A DNA stretch of 7,929 bases from an uncultured bacterium. Its GTDB lineage: Bacteria > Bacillota > Clostridia > Lachnospirales > Lachnospiraceae. Both the position numbers and the translations under genes were made by a program. Positions 1-6,507 of this stretch are shown one piece after another. Below the pieces are notes generated by a model. That model saw only the letters and a list, made by a program, of their open reading frames with translations. It was not told the origin of the DNA and ran no database searches. The stretch lies in NCBI GenBank assembly GCA_945871045.1, contig CAMBUC010000092.1, forward strand, positions 1 to 7,929, given 5' to 3'. Positions within the stretch are counted from its first letter, which is position 1. Every line of letters starts with the position of its first letter.

Positions 1-570
1 ATTGTACTTGAACTGGATGAGTGCGGCAGTGATCCACAAAAACATCCAGACCGCCACTGCGCTACGGCGCTGTTCACGGATACTCTGCTTTGAAAATAAC
101 AGATACAGGTTATTGAGCAGCATGATACTCACACCAATATACGTAAAAATGATTGCCGGACCGTATGTATAGGCTACATTTTTCTGGAGATCTGAGTAAA
201 TATAAATGGGTGCAAAACAAATACATACAGACACGACTGCTGCAAAACCACTGAAAAACCAAATGCACTTCTTCCACTGGTCTTCATCCTTGATCGCATC
301 CGAATACAGATATAAGAGCGATACGAGTGTGGATAAAACCAGCAAGATGAGATAACTCTTACAGACCGCGTCCACCAGAGCATCCGGAAACAGATCCTGT
401 TTTGAGATCATAATGACCGAGAGAATATCCATCCCAAGGCACAATGTCATATTAAAAAAAATCCACCGAAACACACGCTGGGTACGTGTTCCCAATTTTT
501 TCTTTTGTATATAAAATAGAAACAAGATCAGCAATACTACCAGCCCACAGCACTGTACCGCAATATTCAT
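1..570 (-). CDS. Multi-spanning membrane protein, N-terminal part (cut by window edge); probable sensor module of a signalling protein
   Basis: The frame is open for exactly 190 codons from the ATG at 570 to the window edge, so the C-terminal part is missing. The start is well set: GGAGGAG lies 5 bases upstream and a good promoter lies at 615-643. About six hydrophobic spans are visible, at residues 5-21, 36-56, 68-90, 102-120, 137-159 and 171-186. Short charged loops separate them, such as KKK at 23-25 and the KQSIREQRR stretch near 161-169. From memory, this layout of a Cys-rich first helix and six or seven spans is typical of Lachnospiraceae proteins that continue into a GGDEF or other cytoplasmic output domain. 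That output domain is not in view, so the function is inferred. A plain membrane protein is also possible. The gene is codirectional with recJ but has its own promoter, so it need not be in the same operon. Confidence 0.8.
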   Translation of the reverse strand, partial: MNIAVQCCGLVVLLILFLFYIQKKKLGTRTQRVFRWIFFNMTLCLGMDILSVIMISKQDLFPDALVDAVCKSYLILLVLSTLVSLLYLYSDAIKDEDQWKKCIWFFSGFAAVVSVCICFAPIYIYSDLQKNVAYTYGPAIIFTYIGVSIMLLNNLYLLFSKQSIREQRRSAVAVWMFLWITAALIQFKYN

Positions 571-599
571 GCCCGCTCCTCCATTTTTCCGCAAGTTCC

Positions 600-613
600 C
601 CTATTTGAATAGG
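600..613. promoter_or_regulatory. Short palindrome at the predicted transcription start, possible operator
   Basis: CCTATT-TG-AATAGG is a perfect 6-bp inverted repeat with a 2-base centre. It begins just downstream of the -10 box of the promoter at 615-643, so a protein bound there would sit over the start point. It is short and AT-rich enough to arise by chance, so the operator role is inference. Confidence 0.25.
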
Positions 614-614
614 T

Positions 615-643
615 ATTCTGAACCAAAATATTTGAAATGTCAA
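615..643 (-). promoter_or_regulatory. Sigma-A-type promoter for the membrane protein at 1-570
   Basis: Read on the minus strand there is a perfect -35 TTGACA (638-643), a 17-base spacer, and a -10 CAGAAT (615-620) that matches four of six consensus positions. The expected start point is near 608, about 38 bases before the ATG at 570. The promoter lies in the 95-base gap after the recJ stop codon. No U-tracted terminator is visible in that gap, so read-through from recJ may add to expression. Confidence 0.6.
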
Positions 644-665
644 CCTTTATTTCACAAACACACCT

Positions 666-2429
666 TCAGGAAAAATGTGTGATCACGATCTGCAATGCCT
701 GACAGCCCTGATACTCATTGATCTGCGGATAATAAATAAACGAAAACCTCATATCCTGTGAACGCCCGTGCAGCAAAGCATCCACCTGATCGTCACCGTA
801 TTTTTCCCGGTAATAACCTAAAAATTCATCTGCATCACCAAAGTAAAGGGCATCCATGGTGCCATTCCCGCAAATGAGCTGCAGTTTTAACATTTTGCGC
901 TCCCGCCCGATATAAAAAGCACGCCGTGCCATCAATCCCCGATCAGCAAATATGGGTTTTTCATTTCCGTTTCCACAAGGTTCCAAAACTGCCAATTGCC
1001 GGATCAAAGATGCGCTGATATAAGAAATCGGCATCGGAACATCAATACATATTTTTTCTGTCAGATCCGCGATGCTTAAACCTGCATCGACATTTAATGC
1101 CTCATCAAAAGCCTGCAACCGGTCTTCGGCAAGGGAAAGTCCCGCTGCCATCGCGTGCCCGCCAAACTTGATCAGAAGATTTCCCACACGGCTCAATTTC
1201 TCGTACATGTGATACGACGGAATGGATCTTCCGGAGCCTTTGATGCAATCCTCTGCCTTTGTGAGTACATACGTCGGGCGATAATAGCGTTCTCTGAGCC
1301 TTCCGGCAATGATACCTGCCAGACTCTCATGACACTGGGGCAGATAAACAACCAATACCTGTTTCTTCCATAGTTCCTTTGCTTCTACCAGTTCCACCGC
1401 CTGCTCCACACCTTTCGCCGTCAATTCCTTCCGGTTATCATTGAGGGTCACCAACTCCTGAGCAAGCAGGCTTGCACGGGCCGGATCCGTTGAAAGAAGT
1501 AACTCCAACGCCCGTTTGGCGGTATCCAATCTGCCCGTCGCATTGATACACGGGCCAAGCACAAACCCGATATGGTAGGCTCTCAGTTCGGCTGGTTCCA
1601 GACCGCACTGCCGGATCAATGCCAATAGACCGATATTGTCCGTCTGCTGTAATGCCGACAGCCCCAGAGATGTGACCGTACGGTTTTCCCCACGAAGTTC
1701 CATGACATCTCCCACCGTCGCAAATGCCGCATATGCAATATACTTTTGTGCATCTTCTTCTCTTCCGAGGTTTCTATATAAAAGCCAGATCAATTTCCAT
1801 GCAACCACCGCACCGCAAATACCCGGAAACGGATAGGTACAATCCGGCTGCTTCGGATCGATCAGTGCATCTGCCGGCGGCAGGATCGAAGTCGCCGTAT
1901 CGCCGTCCCACTGAAGGGAAACCTCATGATGGTCCGTCACAAGGACTGTCATCCCAAGTTCTTTTGCAAGTCTAATCTCCGCCGATGCGGCAATTCCATT
2001 ATCGCAGGTGAGGATCGTATCGCAACCCGCCTCAAATGCCTCCCGGATCAATTTCTCACTGAGTCCATATCCATCATCGATCCGATGGGGCAAGGTGTAA
2101 TCCACGACTGCTCCGCAGCCACACAAACCATGATACAGAATATAAGTAGAAAAAATACCATCAATATCATAGTCTCCAATGATCCGGATCCTCTTTTGCT
2201 CCCGGATCTTTTCTTCCAATATACAGGCAGCTTTGCCCGCATCCTTTAAAAGGATCGGATCATACAGATCACTCATTTTGGGATGAAAATACGCATCCAA
2301 CGCTTCCCGTCCGATCACTTCCCGGTTTCTGACGATCCGTGCGATCACAGGATCAACCCCGTAAGTTCGCCCGATTTCCTGAAAGTCCGCTGACTTCGCC
2401 AGCACAACCCACTTTTCCTCTCTCTTCAT
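666..2429 (-). CDS. recJ: Single-stranded-DNA-specific 5'-3' exonuclease RecJ
   Basis: RecJ degrades single-stranded DNA 5' to 3' in recombination, mismatch and base-excision repair, and acts in the cytoplasm. At 587 residues the protein is of normal family length. The DHH-family metal motifs are all visible: motif I GDYDIDGI (85-92), DNGI (143-146), DHHE (166-169) and the Asp of TVGDVMEL (D241). The link to the second domain carries CINATGRLD (294-302). The DHHA1 domain has CHESLAGIIAGRL (366-378), GSGRSI (398-403) and FGGHAMAAGL (422-431). The C-terminal 110 residues fit the OB-like domain. Motif I has Ile where Val is common, and HES replaces the usual HxG. Both fit the divergent RecJ form that, from memory, occurs in Lachnospiraceae alongside a second, longer copy. 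The ATG at 2429 follows AAGGAAAG at about 6 bases. The upstream cyclase ends 77 bases away, with a hairpin in the gap. Confidence 0.95.
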   Translation of the reverse strand: MKREEKWVVLAKSADFQEIGRTYGVDPVIARIVRNREVIGREALDAYFHPKMSDLYDPILLKDAGKAACILEEKIREQKRIRIIGDYDIDGIFSTYILYHGLCGCGAVVDYTLPHRIDDGYGLSEKLIREAFEAGCDTILTCDNGIAASAEIRLAKELGMTVLVTDHHEVSLQWDGDTATSILPPADALIDPKQPDCTYPFPGICGAVVAWKLIWLLYRNLGREEDAQKYIAYAAFATVGDVMELRGENRTVTSLGLSALQQTDNIGLLALIRQCGLEPAELRAYHIGFVLGPCINATGRLDTAKRALELLLSTDPARASLLAQELVTLNDNRKELTAKGVEQAVELVEAKELWKKQVLVVYLPQCHESLAGIIAGRLRERYYRPTYVLTKAEDCIKGSGRSIPSYHMYEKLSRVGNLLIKFGGHAMAAGLSLAEDRLQAFDEALNVDAGLSIADLTEKICIDVPMPISYISASLIRQLAVLEPCGNGNEKPIFADRGLMARRAFYIGRERKMLKLQLICGNGTMDALYFGDADEFLGYYREKYGDDQVDALLHGRSQDMRFSFIYYPQINEYQGCQALQIVITHFS

Positions 2430-2460
2430 CCTACTTTCCTTGTTTCATACACAAGCGAGC

Positions 2461-2493
2461 AAAGGGAAGTCTCATCATCGATGACTCCCCTTT
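2461..2493 (-). terminator. Hairpin after the diguanylate cyclase gene, probable terminator or attenuator before recJ
   Basis: In minus-strand RNA, AAAGGGGAGTC pairs with GACTTCCCTTT (11 bp including one G-U pair) around an 11-base loop. It starts 13 bases after the cyclase stop codon. On the plus strand the same G-U position is an A-C mismatch, which favours a minus-strand role. The tract after the stem (TTTGCTCGCTTG) is only weakly U-rich, so termination may be partial and could let some transcription through into recJ. Confidence 0.5.
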
Positions 2494-2506
2494 GAGTATT
2501 TCATTC

Positions 2507-3598
2507 CTAATAAACAATACGGTTTCGACCGCTATTTTTACCACTATATAACTTATCATCAGCCTGCTTGATGTTGTCATCTAAAGACAATTGGAAATCA
2601 TATTCGGTCAAACCAAAGGTCATAGTCACTCTATGATTTTCGCCTTCATAGGGAATATCCAAACGGTTAATCTTTGCCTGAATATTGGTCAGAACAGCGC
2701 AGGCTTCATCACCGTTCATATTCTCAAATAAAAATAAAAATTCCTCGCCGCCCCAACGGGCTACTGCACCGATCGGCTTCGTCACTCCATCGAATAAATT
2801 TGCCAACGCTTTTAAAACAGCATCGCCGCACTCATGACCGTATGTATCATTGACACGTTTAAAAAAGTCGATATCACCGATCGCAATCGATAAGAACGCC
2901 ATCTCGCCTTTGCGATACTTTTTCAGACACAACTCTACATGCTCCAACATACGAAAACGGTTCCACACCTTTGTGAGGGGATCCGTAGAAGCAGCATGGT
3001 GAAGTTCCTTGTTGTATTCCCGCAGCCGGCTCTCCATCTGAAACGCATCTTTTGTAAAATAAATGCCCGTAAACAAAACGATGGCCCATTCCAAGATGAT
3101 ACTGAGCACATACATATAGGTTTCAAAGTACAAAAAGATTTCCGTCTCATTCGCCGCCGCAGACCTCATTCCACCAAAAAACAGCGCCAAACGGATGATA
3201 TACAACAAACTGATCACAAGGACGGGATGCTTACGGTCAAGCATCAGATCTACCAGCGTAAGCGCAATCATAAAATGCTGTACACCGATACCGTCACCAA
3301 AAACAAGATAAAACAACACGATCCAACACACCGTATTGATGTTTAACATGAAATAGGCCAGCGCTAATTTATCCTGATAAGAACAATACAAAATATTTGC
3401 ATATAAGATGAAAAACACGATGCTTAATGTGGCCATATATGTATAACGTGCAAGCAGCAGACCAATGCCGGCACAAAACAGATAAAACATGAACAACATG
3501 CAAGCAATACGAAGCACTACAACCGCTTTTGGAGATTCATTTTTATTCTGTGGTTCCTGAAAAACGAAATTTTTTATCGTTGTAAGAAACGTCACCAC
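2507..3598 (-). CDS. Membrane-anchored diguanylate cyclase (GGDEF protein)
   Basis: GGDEF enzymes make cyclic di-GMP from two GTP and so control motility, adhesion and related behaviour. The 363-residue protein has about six hydrophobic spans (26-50, 53-72, 77-100, 104-120, 126-143, 153-182), then a GGDEF domain from about 203 to the end. It shows DPLTKVWNR (206-214), the metal-binding GDIDFFKRVNDTYGH (241-255), the active site RWGGEEF (281-287) and the usual closing SGKNSGRNR (352-360). The catalytic residues are intact, so activity is likely. The positions of the RxxD product-inhibition site hold K274 and G277, so classic I-site feedback is absent. The start is the first of two tandem GTG codons, 6 bases after GGAGG; the second GTG is possible. 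What the membrane part senses is unknown. Confidence 0.93.
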   Translation of the reverse strand: MVTFLTTIKNFVFQEPQNKNESPKAVVVLRIACMLFMFYLFCAGIGLLLARYTYMATLSIVFFILYANILYCSYQDKLALAYFMLNINTVCWIVLFYLVFGDGIGVQHFMIALTLVDLMLDRKHPVLVISLLYIIRLALFFGGMRSAAANETEIFLYFETYMYVLSIILEWAIVLFTGIYFTKDAFQMESRLREYNKELHHAASTDPLTKVWNRFRMLEHVELCLKKYRKGEMAFLSIAIGDIDFFKRVNDTYGHECGDAVLKALANLFDGVTKPIGAVARWGGEEFLFLFENMNGDEACAVLTNIQAKINRLDIPYEGENHRVTMTFGLTEYDFQLSLDDNIKQADDKLYSGKNSGRNRIVY

Positions 3599-3627
3599 TA
3601 TTACCCTCCCCTTTATTTTATTTTATT

Positions 3628-3656
3628 ATTGTATCACAATGGGCTTTCGTTTACCA
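3628..3656 (-). promoter_or_regulatory. Extended -10 promoter for the diguanylate cyclase gene
   Basis: The minus strand reads TGATACAAT (3628-3636), a TGn-extended -10 with five of six matches. A weak -35 (TGGTAA, 3651-3656) lies 17 bases upstream. The likely start is near 3621, about 23 bases before the GTG. The ribosome site GGGGAGGG lies between them. Confidence 0.5.
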
Positions 3657-3702
3657 CTCTTTTATTTTTTTCGAAGCATAAAGGAACCTTTTTTTTGCGG
3701 GA

Positions 3703-3711
3703 TGATATAAT
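3703..3711 (+). promoter_or_regulatory. Extended -10 promoter of the interrupted plus-strand gene
   Basis: TGATATAAT gives a perfect -10 (3706-3711) with a TGn extension. No good -35 is present at 16-18 bases upstream, where the sequence is GGAACC followed by a run of T, so this would rely on the extended -10. I saw no convincing match to sporulation sigma-factor boxes. Transcription would start near 3718, about 21 bases before the chosen ATG at 3739. Confidence 0.45.
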
Positions 3712-3738
3712 AAATTAATGACATCATGGAGATCATAC

Positions 3739-4419
3739 ATGAAACAGTTATATGCCACGCAAGAAGCTACAGATACCGGCACTTTACAGGTGAACGTGAC
3801 CTCAAGGCTTTCCAATACACCGGTCAAAGATGCTTCCATCACAATCAGTTACAGCGGAGATCCGGACGCTACGCTGGAAACCCTTCAGACAGACGAATCC
3901 GGGCAGAGCCAGACACTTACGCTGAATGCTCCTCCAGTAGAATACAGCCTTGATTCCGCACAGGAGAACCAGCCTTTTTCACTTTATACGATCCAGATCC
4001 GGGCAGAAGGATACCAACCCCTGAATATTTCAGGCATCGAAATCTTTTCCACCATCAAGGCGATCCAGAACGTATCCATGACGCCTCTCGACTATGCCGG
4101 CAGATTTCGCGAAAGCATAGACATTCCGGTCAACACTTTATTTGGCGATTACCCGCCCAAGATCGAGGAGACCGAGATCAAGCCCATCGAAGAAAGCGGC
4201 GAGATCGTACTTAGCCGGGTGGTTATCCCGGAATTCGTGGTTGTCCATGATGGTCCGCCTACGGACTCACGGGCAAATGATTACTATGTCCGTTATAAGG
4301 ACTACATCAAAAATGTGGCATCCAGCGAGATTTATGCCACCTGGCCGGATGCCACGATCCGCGCCAACGTGCTGGCGATCATGTCCTTTACCCTAAACCG
4401 TGTGTTTACAGAGTGGTAG
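3739..4419 (+). CDS. 5' fragment of a large cell-wall/spore-type protein gene, interrupted by a mobile element
   Basis: Only 226 residues are present. Residues about 14-115 (LQVNVTSRLSNTPVKDASI onward, then TDESGQ and APPVEYSL) look like a carboxypeptidase-regulatory-type beta domain. Residues about 130-226 (YPPKIEETEIKP, GEIVLSRVVIPE, YKDYIKNVASSEIYATWP, then NVLAIMSFTLNR) resemble the start of a SpoIID-like region. From memory, full clostridial relatives continue after the TEW that ends this ORF with a Tyr-Arg and a few hundred more residues, ending in a peptidoglycan-binding domain. Here TAG follows TEW directly, and AT-richer recombinase sequence begins. The gene therefore appears cut by integration and may be nonfunctional unless the element excises. 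The ATG at 3739 is chosen because GGAG lies 7 bases upstream; an in-frame ATG at 3718 has no ribosome site. The 3' part is not in the window. Confidence 0.75.
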   Translation: MKQLYATQEATDTGTLQVNVTSRLSNTPVKDASITISYSGDPDATLETLQTDESGQSQTLTLNAPPVEYSLDSAQENQPFSLYTIQIRAEGYQPLNISGIEIFSTIKAIQNVSMTPLDYAGRFRESIDIPVNTLFGDYPPKIEETEIKPIEESGEIVLSRVVIPEFVVVHDGPPTDSRANDYYVRYKDYIKNVASSEIYATWPDATIRANVLAIMSFTLNRVFTEW

Positions 4420-6070
4420 GGGAGCCAGTACTTTCGAGTATAAAATCTTTTTGGTAGTCTAAACTGATTTTGAACTTTATGTTGATTTCATCATCTGTTA
4501 CGATAATTCTATCTATCAATGCAGATAGCAGCATGCGCTTTGTGGGAACATCTGACTCCTCAAAAAGTTCTCTCCAGTTTGGCAGGAGTTCAATAAACTG
4601 CTTCATATCTTCCTGCTTGATGGAAAGTTCTTCCAACTGTGCCTGTAATCTGTTCTTTACCTTTTCCAACTCTTTTTTTCGTGTCTCTTTTTCACCAATC
4701 ATGGAGGATAATCTGTCTGCTGAAAAAGCAAATTCCCCTCGGATAGCTTCCGGCAATTTATCCTCCAGTGTACAAATATCTATATCCAGACCTTTTAACT
4801 CGTTATTTAAGTCTTTCATTTCTCTGTGTATGTTTCTGCTCTGCTGCTGTTGCATTTCCTCAATTTCTGTACGGATGTCAATTTTCTTTAAACTGTCTAA
4901 ATAATCCTCTGCCGCAGAAAATACAATGGATTCTAAGTACTCCTGCGAATAGGAACCGCGTGGCCTGCACTGATTCGGGCAGCCATAACGACCCACATAG
5001 GAGACCTTCTTCTCTCCTGTGGTCTTACAAGTCCAATGATTTGCATATCCGGTGTTCTTTAATTTTGCTCCACAGTACCCACAACAAACCAGACCTGTGA
5101 GTGCTAATCTTCCTCTTGTTGAAAAAGGCACATGGTACTGCTCCATATACATTTCATTCGTAGCCTTCTTTGATTCATTGAGTTTCTTCTTTCGTTCCTC
5201 TCTGATCTCCTGCGCTCTCTCCCATACTTCCTGAGATACGATCATCAAGTCTGGATTCTGCTCTTTTGCATAAGTCCAGTCTTTTCTATCCAAACGAACA
5301 TCATTCTCACGTCCGCTCTTTCTTCTGTTATATGCAACGTAGCCCATATAAACAGGATTCATAAGAATACTTCTTATGGTTCCTGATTTCCATTCAGAAG
5401 CAGCGGGGGCTGGTATTCCAGTTTCATTTAATGTCTTCGCTATTTTCTGAAATCCCATGCCTTGGTTCACTGCATATGAGAAAATCATTCGTACAATTTC
5501 TGCCTGCTCCGGAACAATGACTAATTTATGTAGTGCTCTTCCATGGTTGCTGATTTCTCCCGACAAGACCAGTTTGTAACCATAAGGTGCTTTTCCACCT
5601 ACAAACTTGCCCTCCTTTACCATCTCCACCATGGTATCGTGGACACGCATACCTGTCTTCTTGCTCTCACCCTCATTCTGCCAGAATCGGATGTAGTTAA
5701 GCAATTTATCAATATGCTCCTCCGTCTTTAACTGACCGTCTTTGATCGTCCAAACCTCAATTCCCAAACGATTCAATTCAGCCACATAAAAACTATACTC
5801 TTCCTGCCTGCCTATTCTGTCTGACATATAGGCAAGTAAAATATCAAACGCTCCCTGCTTTGCGTCCTGCATGATCTCTTGAAGCACTTCTCGATCCTCT
5901 ACTCCATTGTGATATGCAGATATTCCTTTTTCTATGTATTCCTTATCAAATATCCAGTCTGCATGTTTACTGATAAACTGCTCCGCTTCTGCGCGCTGGA
6001 TTGGAATATCATCATCATGTAACTGCTGCCTTGATGATACGCGAAGCAGCGTTCTCACCTTTTTACTCAT
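4406..6070 (-). CDS. Large serine recombinase (site-specific integrase/excisionase-type recombinase)
   Basis: This protein catalyses DNA strand exchange between attachment sites through a phosphoserine link and so integrates and excises the element. It has 554 residues, within the usual range. The catalytic N-terminal resolvase domain (about 5-150) has LLRVSSRQQ with Ser12 as likely nucleophile and the SDRIGR active-site arginines (83-88). The recombinase domain follows (about 155-290, GKFVGGKAPYGYKLV). A zinc ribbon has CGYC (330-333), C348 and C364 or C368. A coiled-coil segment (about 400-495), typical of large serine recombinases, leads to the usual closing LIDRIIVTDDEINIKF (518-533). The ATG at 6070 has AAGGAGG at 8 bases and overlaps the stop of the upstream ORF. 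The last four codons and the stop come from host DNA at the junction. No key residue is missing, so it is probably active. Confidence 0.93.
   Translation of the reverse strand: MSKKVRTLLRVSSRQQLHDDDIPIQRAEAEQFISKHADWIFDKEYIEKGISAYHNGVEDREVLQEIMQDAKQGAFDILLAYMSDRIGRQEEYSFYVAELNRLGIEVWTIKDGQLKTEEHIDKLLNYIRFWQNEGESKKTGMRVHDTMVEMVKEGKFVGGKAPYGYKLVLSGEISNHGRALHKLVIVPEQAEIVRMIFSYAVNQGMGFQKIAKTLNETGIPAPAASEWKSGTIRSILMNPVYMGYVAYNRRKSGRENDVRLDRKDWTYAKEQNPDLMIVSQEVWERAQEIREERKKKLNESKKATNEMYMEQYHVPFSTRGRLALTGLVCCGYCGAKLKNTGYANHWTCKTTGEKKVSYVGRYGCPNQCRPRGSYSQEYLESIVFSAAEDYLDSLKKIDIRTEIEEMQQQQSRNIHREMKDLNNELKGLDIDICTLEDKLPEAIRGEFAFSADRLSSMIGEKETRKKELEKVKNRLQAQLEELSIKQEDMKQFIELLPNWRELFEESDVPTKRMLLSALIDRIIVTDDEINIKFKISLDYQKDFILESTGSPTTL
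4409..4426. other. Probable left attachment junction (attL) of the integrated element
   Basis: The host reading frame ends at TGG-TAG (4414-4419) in the middle of what should be a longer protein, and element sequence follows. The last few codons of the recombinase and its stop codon (4406-4408) are read from this host-derived stretch on the opposite strand. The exact crossover dinucleotide cannot be fixed without the right junction. My best guess is within GAGTGGTAGGGG (4411-4422). I saw no second copy of this core elsewhere in the window. Confidence 0.5.
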
Positions 6071-6365
6071 GGCTCATTCCTCCTTGTGAATTTTCCCCCT
6101 TCGGGGTTGGGAATGATACCGCGTGGAAACTCCTTTGTAAATACCCTGTTTGTATTTTATTCAAATAAATCGCTTTCAGCATATGCTCAAAGCGGTCTGC
6201 ATCTTTTGGGTCAACTGCGTGGGGAAATTCCAAGGTGATCTTTACCTTTTTCTTTCCTATGATTTGTTCTTGGGAATAGGTCTCCATATTGTTGCACTTG
6301 CTCTGACTTCTTTTTATATCTTTATGAGTAAGTGCATTTTCATATTCTCTATCTTGTCCTGCCAT
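6063..6365 (-). CDS. Small protein encoded just upstream of, and overlapping, the recombinase; TnpW-like at best
   Basis: This open frame encodes 100 residues. The central stretch (about 34-73, IIGKKKVKITLEFPHAV then DRFEHMLKAIYLNKI) reads like a compact beta-strand/helix protein. It vaguely resembles the short TnpW-type proteins found upstream of serine recombinases in clostridial elements, but I cannot confirm that family. The stop TAA (6063-6065) overlaps the recombinase start by 8 bases, so translation of the two is probably linked. The ATG at 6365 has no good ribosome site. It lies inside a 25-codon ORF (6349-6426) that does have one, so expression may need translational coupling, or a frameshift joining the two. 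An internal Met27 also lacks a ribosome site. The last 20 residues read through a CCCC-GAA-GGGG motif and the recombinase ribosome site, so the C-terminus may not be conserved. A role in controlling recombination is inference from position. Confidence 0.5.
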   Translation of the reverse strand: MAGQDREYENALTHKDIKRSQSKCNNMETYSQEQIIGKKKVKITLEFPHAVDPKDADRFEHMLKAIYLNKIQTGYLQRSFHAVSFPTPKGENSQGGMSHE

Positions 6366-6426
6366 GATAAATACTGTTCCAAGTATTTACCTGAGTAGGA
6401 TAAACTGTATGCTTTAGACTCCGCAT
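6349..6426 (-). CDS. 25-codon ORF with strong ribosome site; leader peptide or frameshifted N-terminus of the next ORF
   Basis: The ATG at 6426 has AAAGGAG 9 bases upstream, the best ribosome site in front of the recombinase unit. The ORF starts MRSLKHTVYPTQ, continues VNTWNSIYHGRTR, and ends at TAG (6349-6351). It overlaps the first 17 bases of the 100-residue ORF, which lies one base forward. It may be a translated leader that delivers ribosomes to the downstream ATG. Alternatively it may be the true N-terminus of that protein, joined by a +1 frameshift (AGA-TAG-A at the end is a slip-prone context) or separated by a sequence error or mutation. I do not recognise the peptide. Confidence 0.4.
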   Translation of the reverse strand: MRSLKHTVYPTQVNTWNSIYHGRTR

Positions 6427-6460
6427 CGTCGGATACTCCTTTCGTTTAGATGATTATTAT

Positions 6461-6484
6461 ATCCGGCAGATAACTCTGCCGGAT
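6461..6484. terminator. Perfect 10-bp-stem hairpin between the 106-residue gene and the recombinase unit; terminator or operator
   Basis: ATCCGGCAGA pairs perfectly with TCTGCCGGAT around a 4-base loop. It begins 24 bases after the stop codon of the minus-strand gene at 6508-6828, as expected for a terminator. However, the minus-strand tract after it (ATAATAATCATC) is not U-rich. A TATAAT box lies at 6456-6461 on the minus strand, overlapping the stem's last base, with no recognisable -35 (ATCCGG at 17 bases). The repeat might therefore instead be an operator over the recombinase promoter. It could serve both roles. Confidence 0.5.
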
Positions 6485-6507
6485 GTGTTTGATGTTACAC
6501 TAAATGA

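Noticed and set aside
174..643. Two separate short minus-strand ORFs in the first 650 bases
   Set aside because: A single different frame is open from the ATG at 570 to the window edge with a clear ribosome site and membrane helices. The short ORFs are other frames, and an apparent frameshift between them vanished when the run of five T near 253-257 was counted correctly.
2939..3346. 135-codon plus-strand ORF opposite the diguanylate cyclase
   Set aside because: It lies wholly inside a gene with confirmed GGDEF motifs, and its composition is that of an antisense frame with no start signals.
3660..3705. Possible sporulation sigma-factor or Spo0A boxes upstream of the interrupted gene (GCATA, TTTCGAA)
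   Set aside because: Spacing to a matching -10 is wrong for the sporulation sigma factors and the Spo0A-like match is partial. An extended sigma-A -10 explains the region better.
6096..6106. CCCC-TTC-GGGG hairpin before the recombinase ribosome site
   Set aside because: The stem is only 4 bp, lies within an open frame and has no U tract, so it is too weak to call a regulator or terminator.
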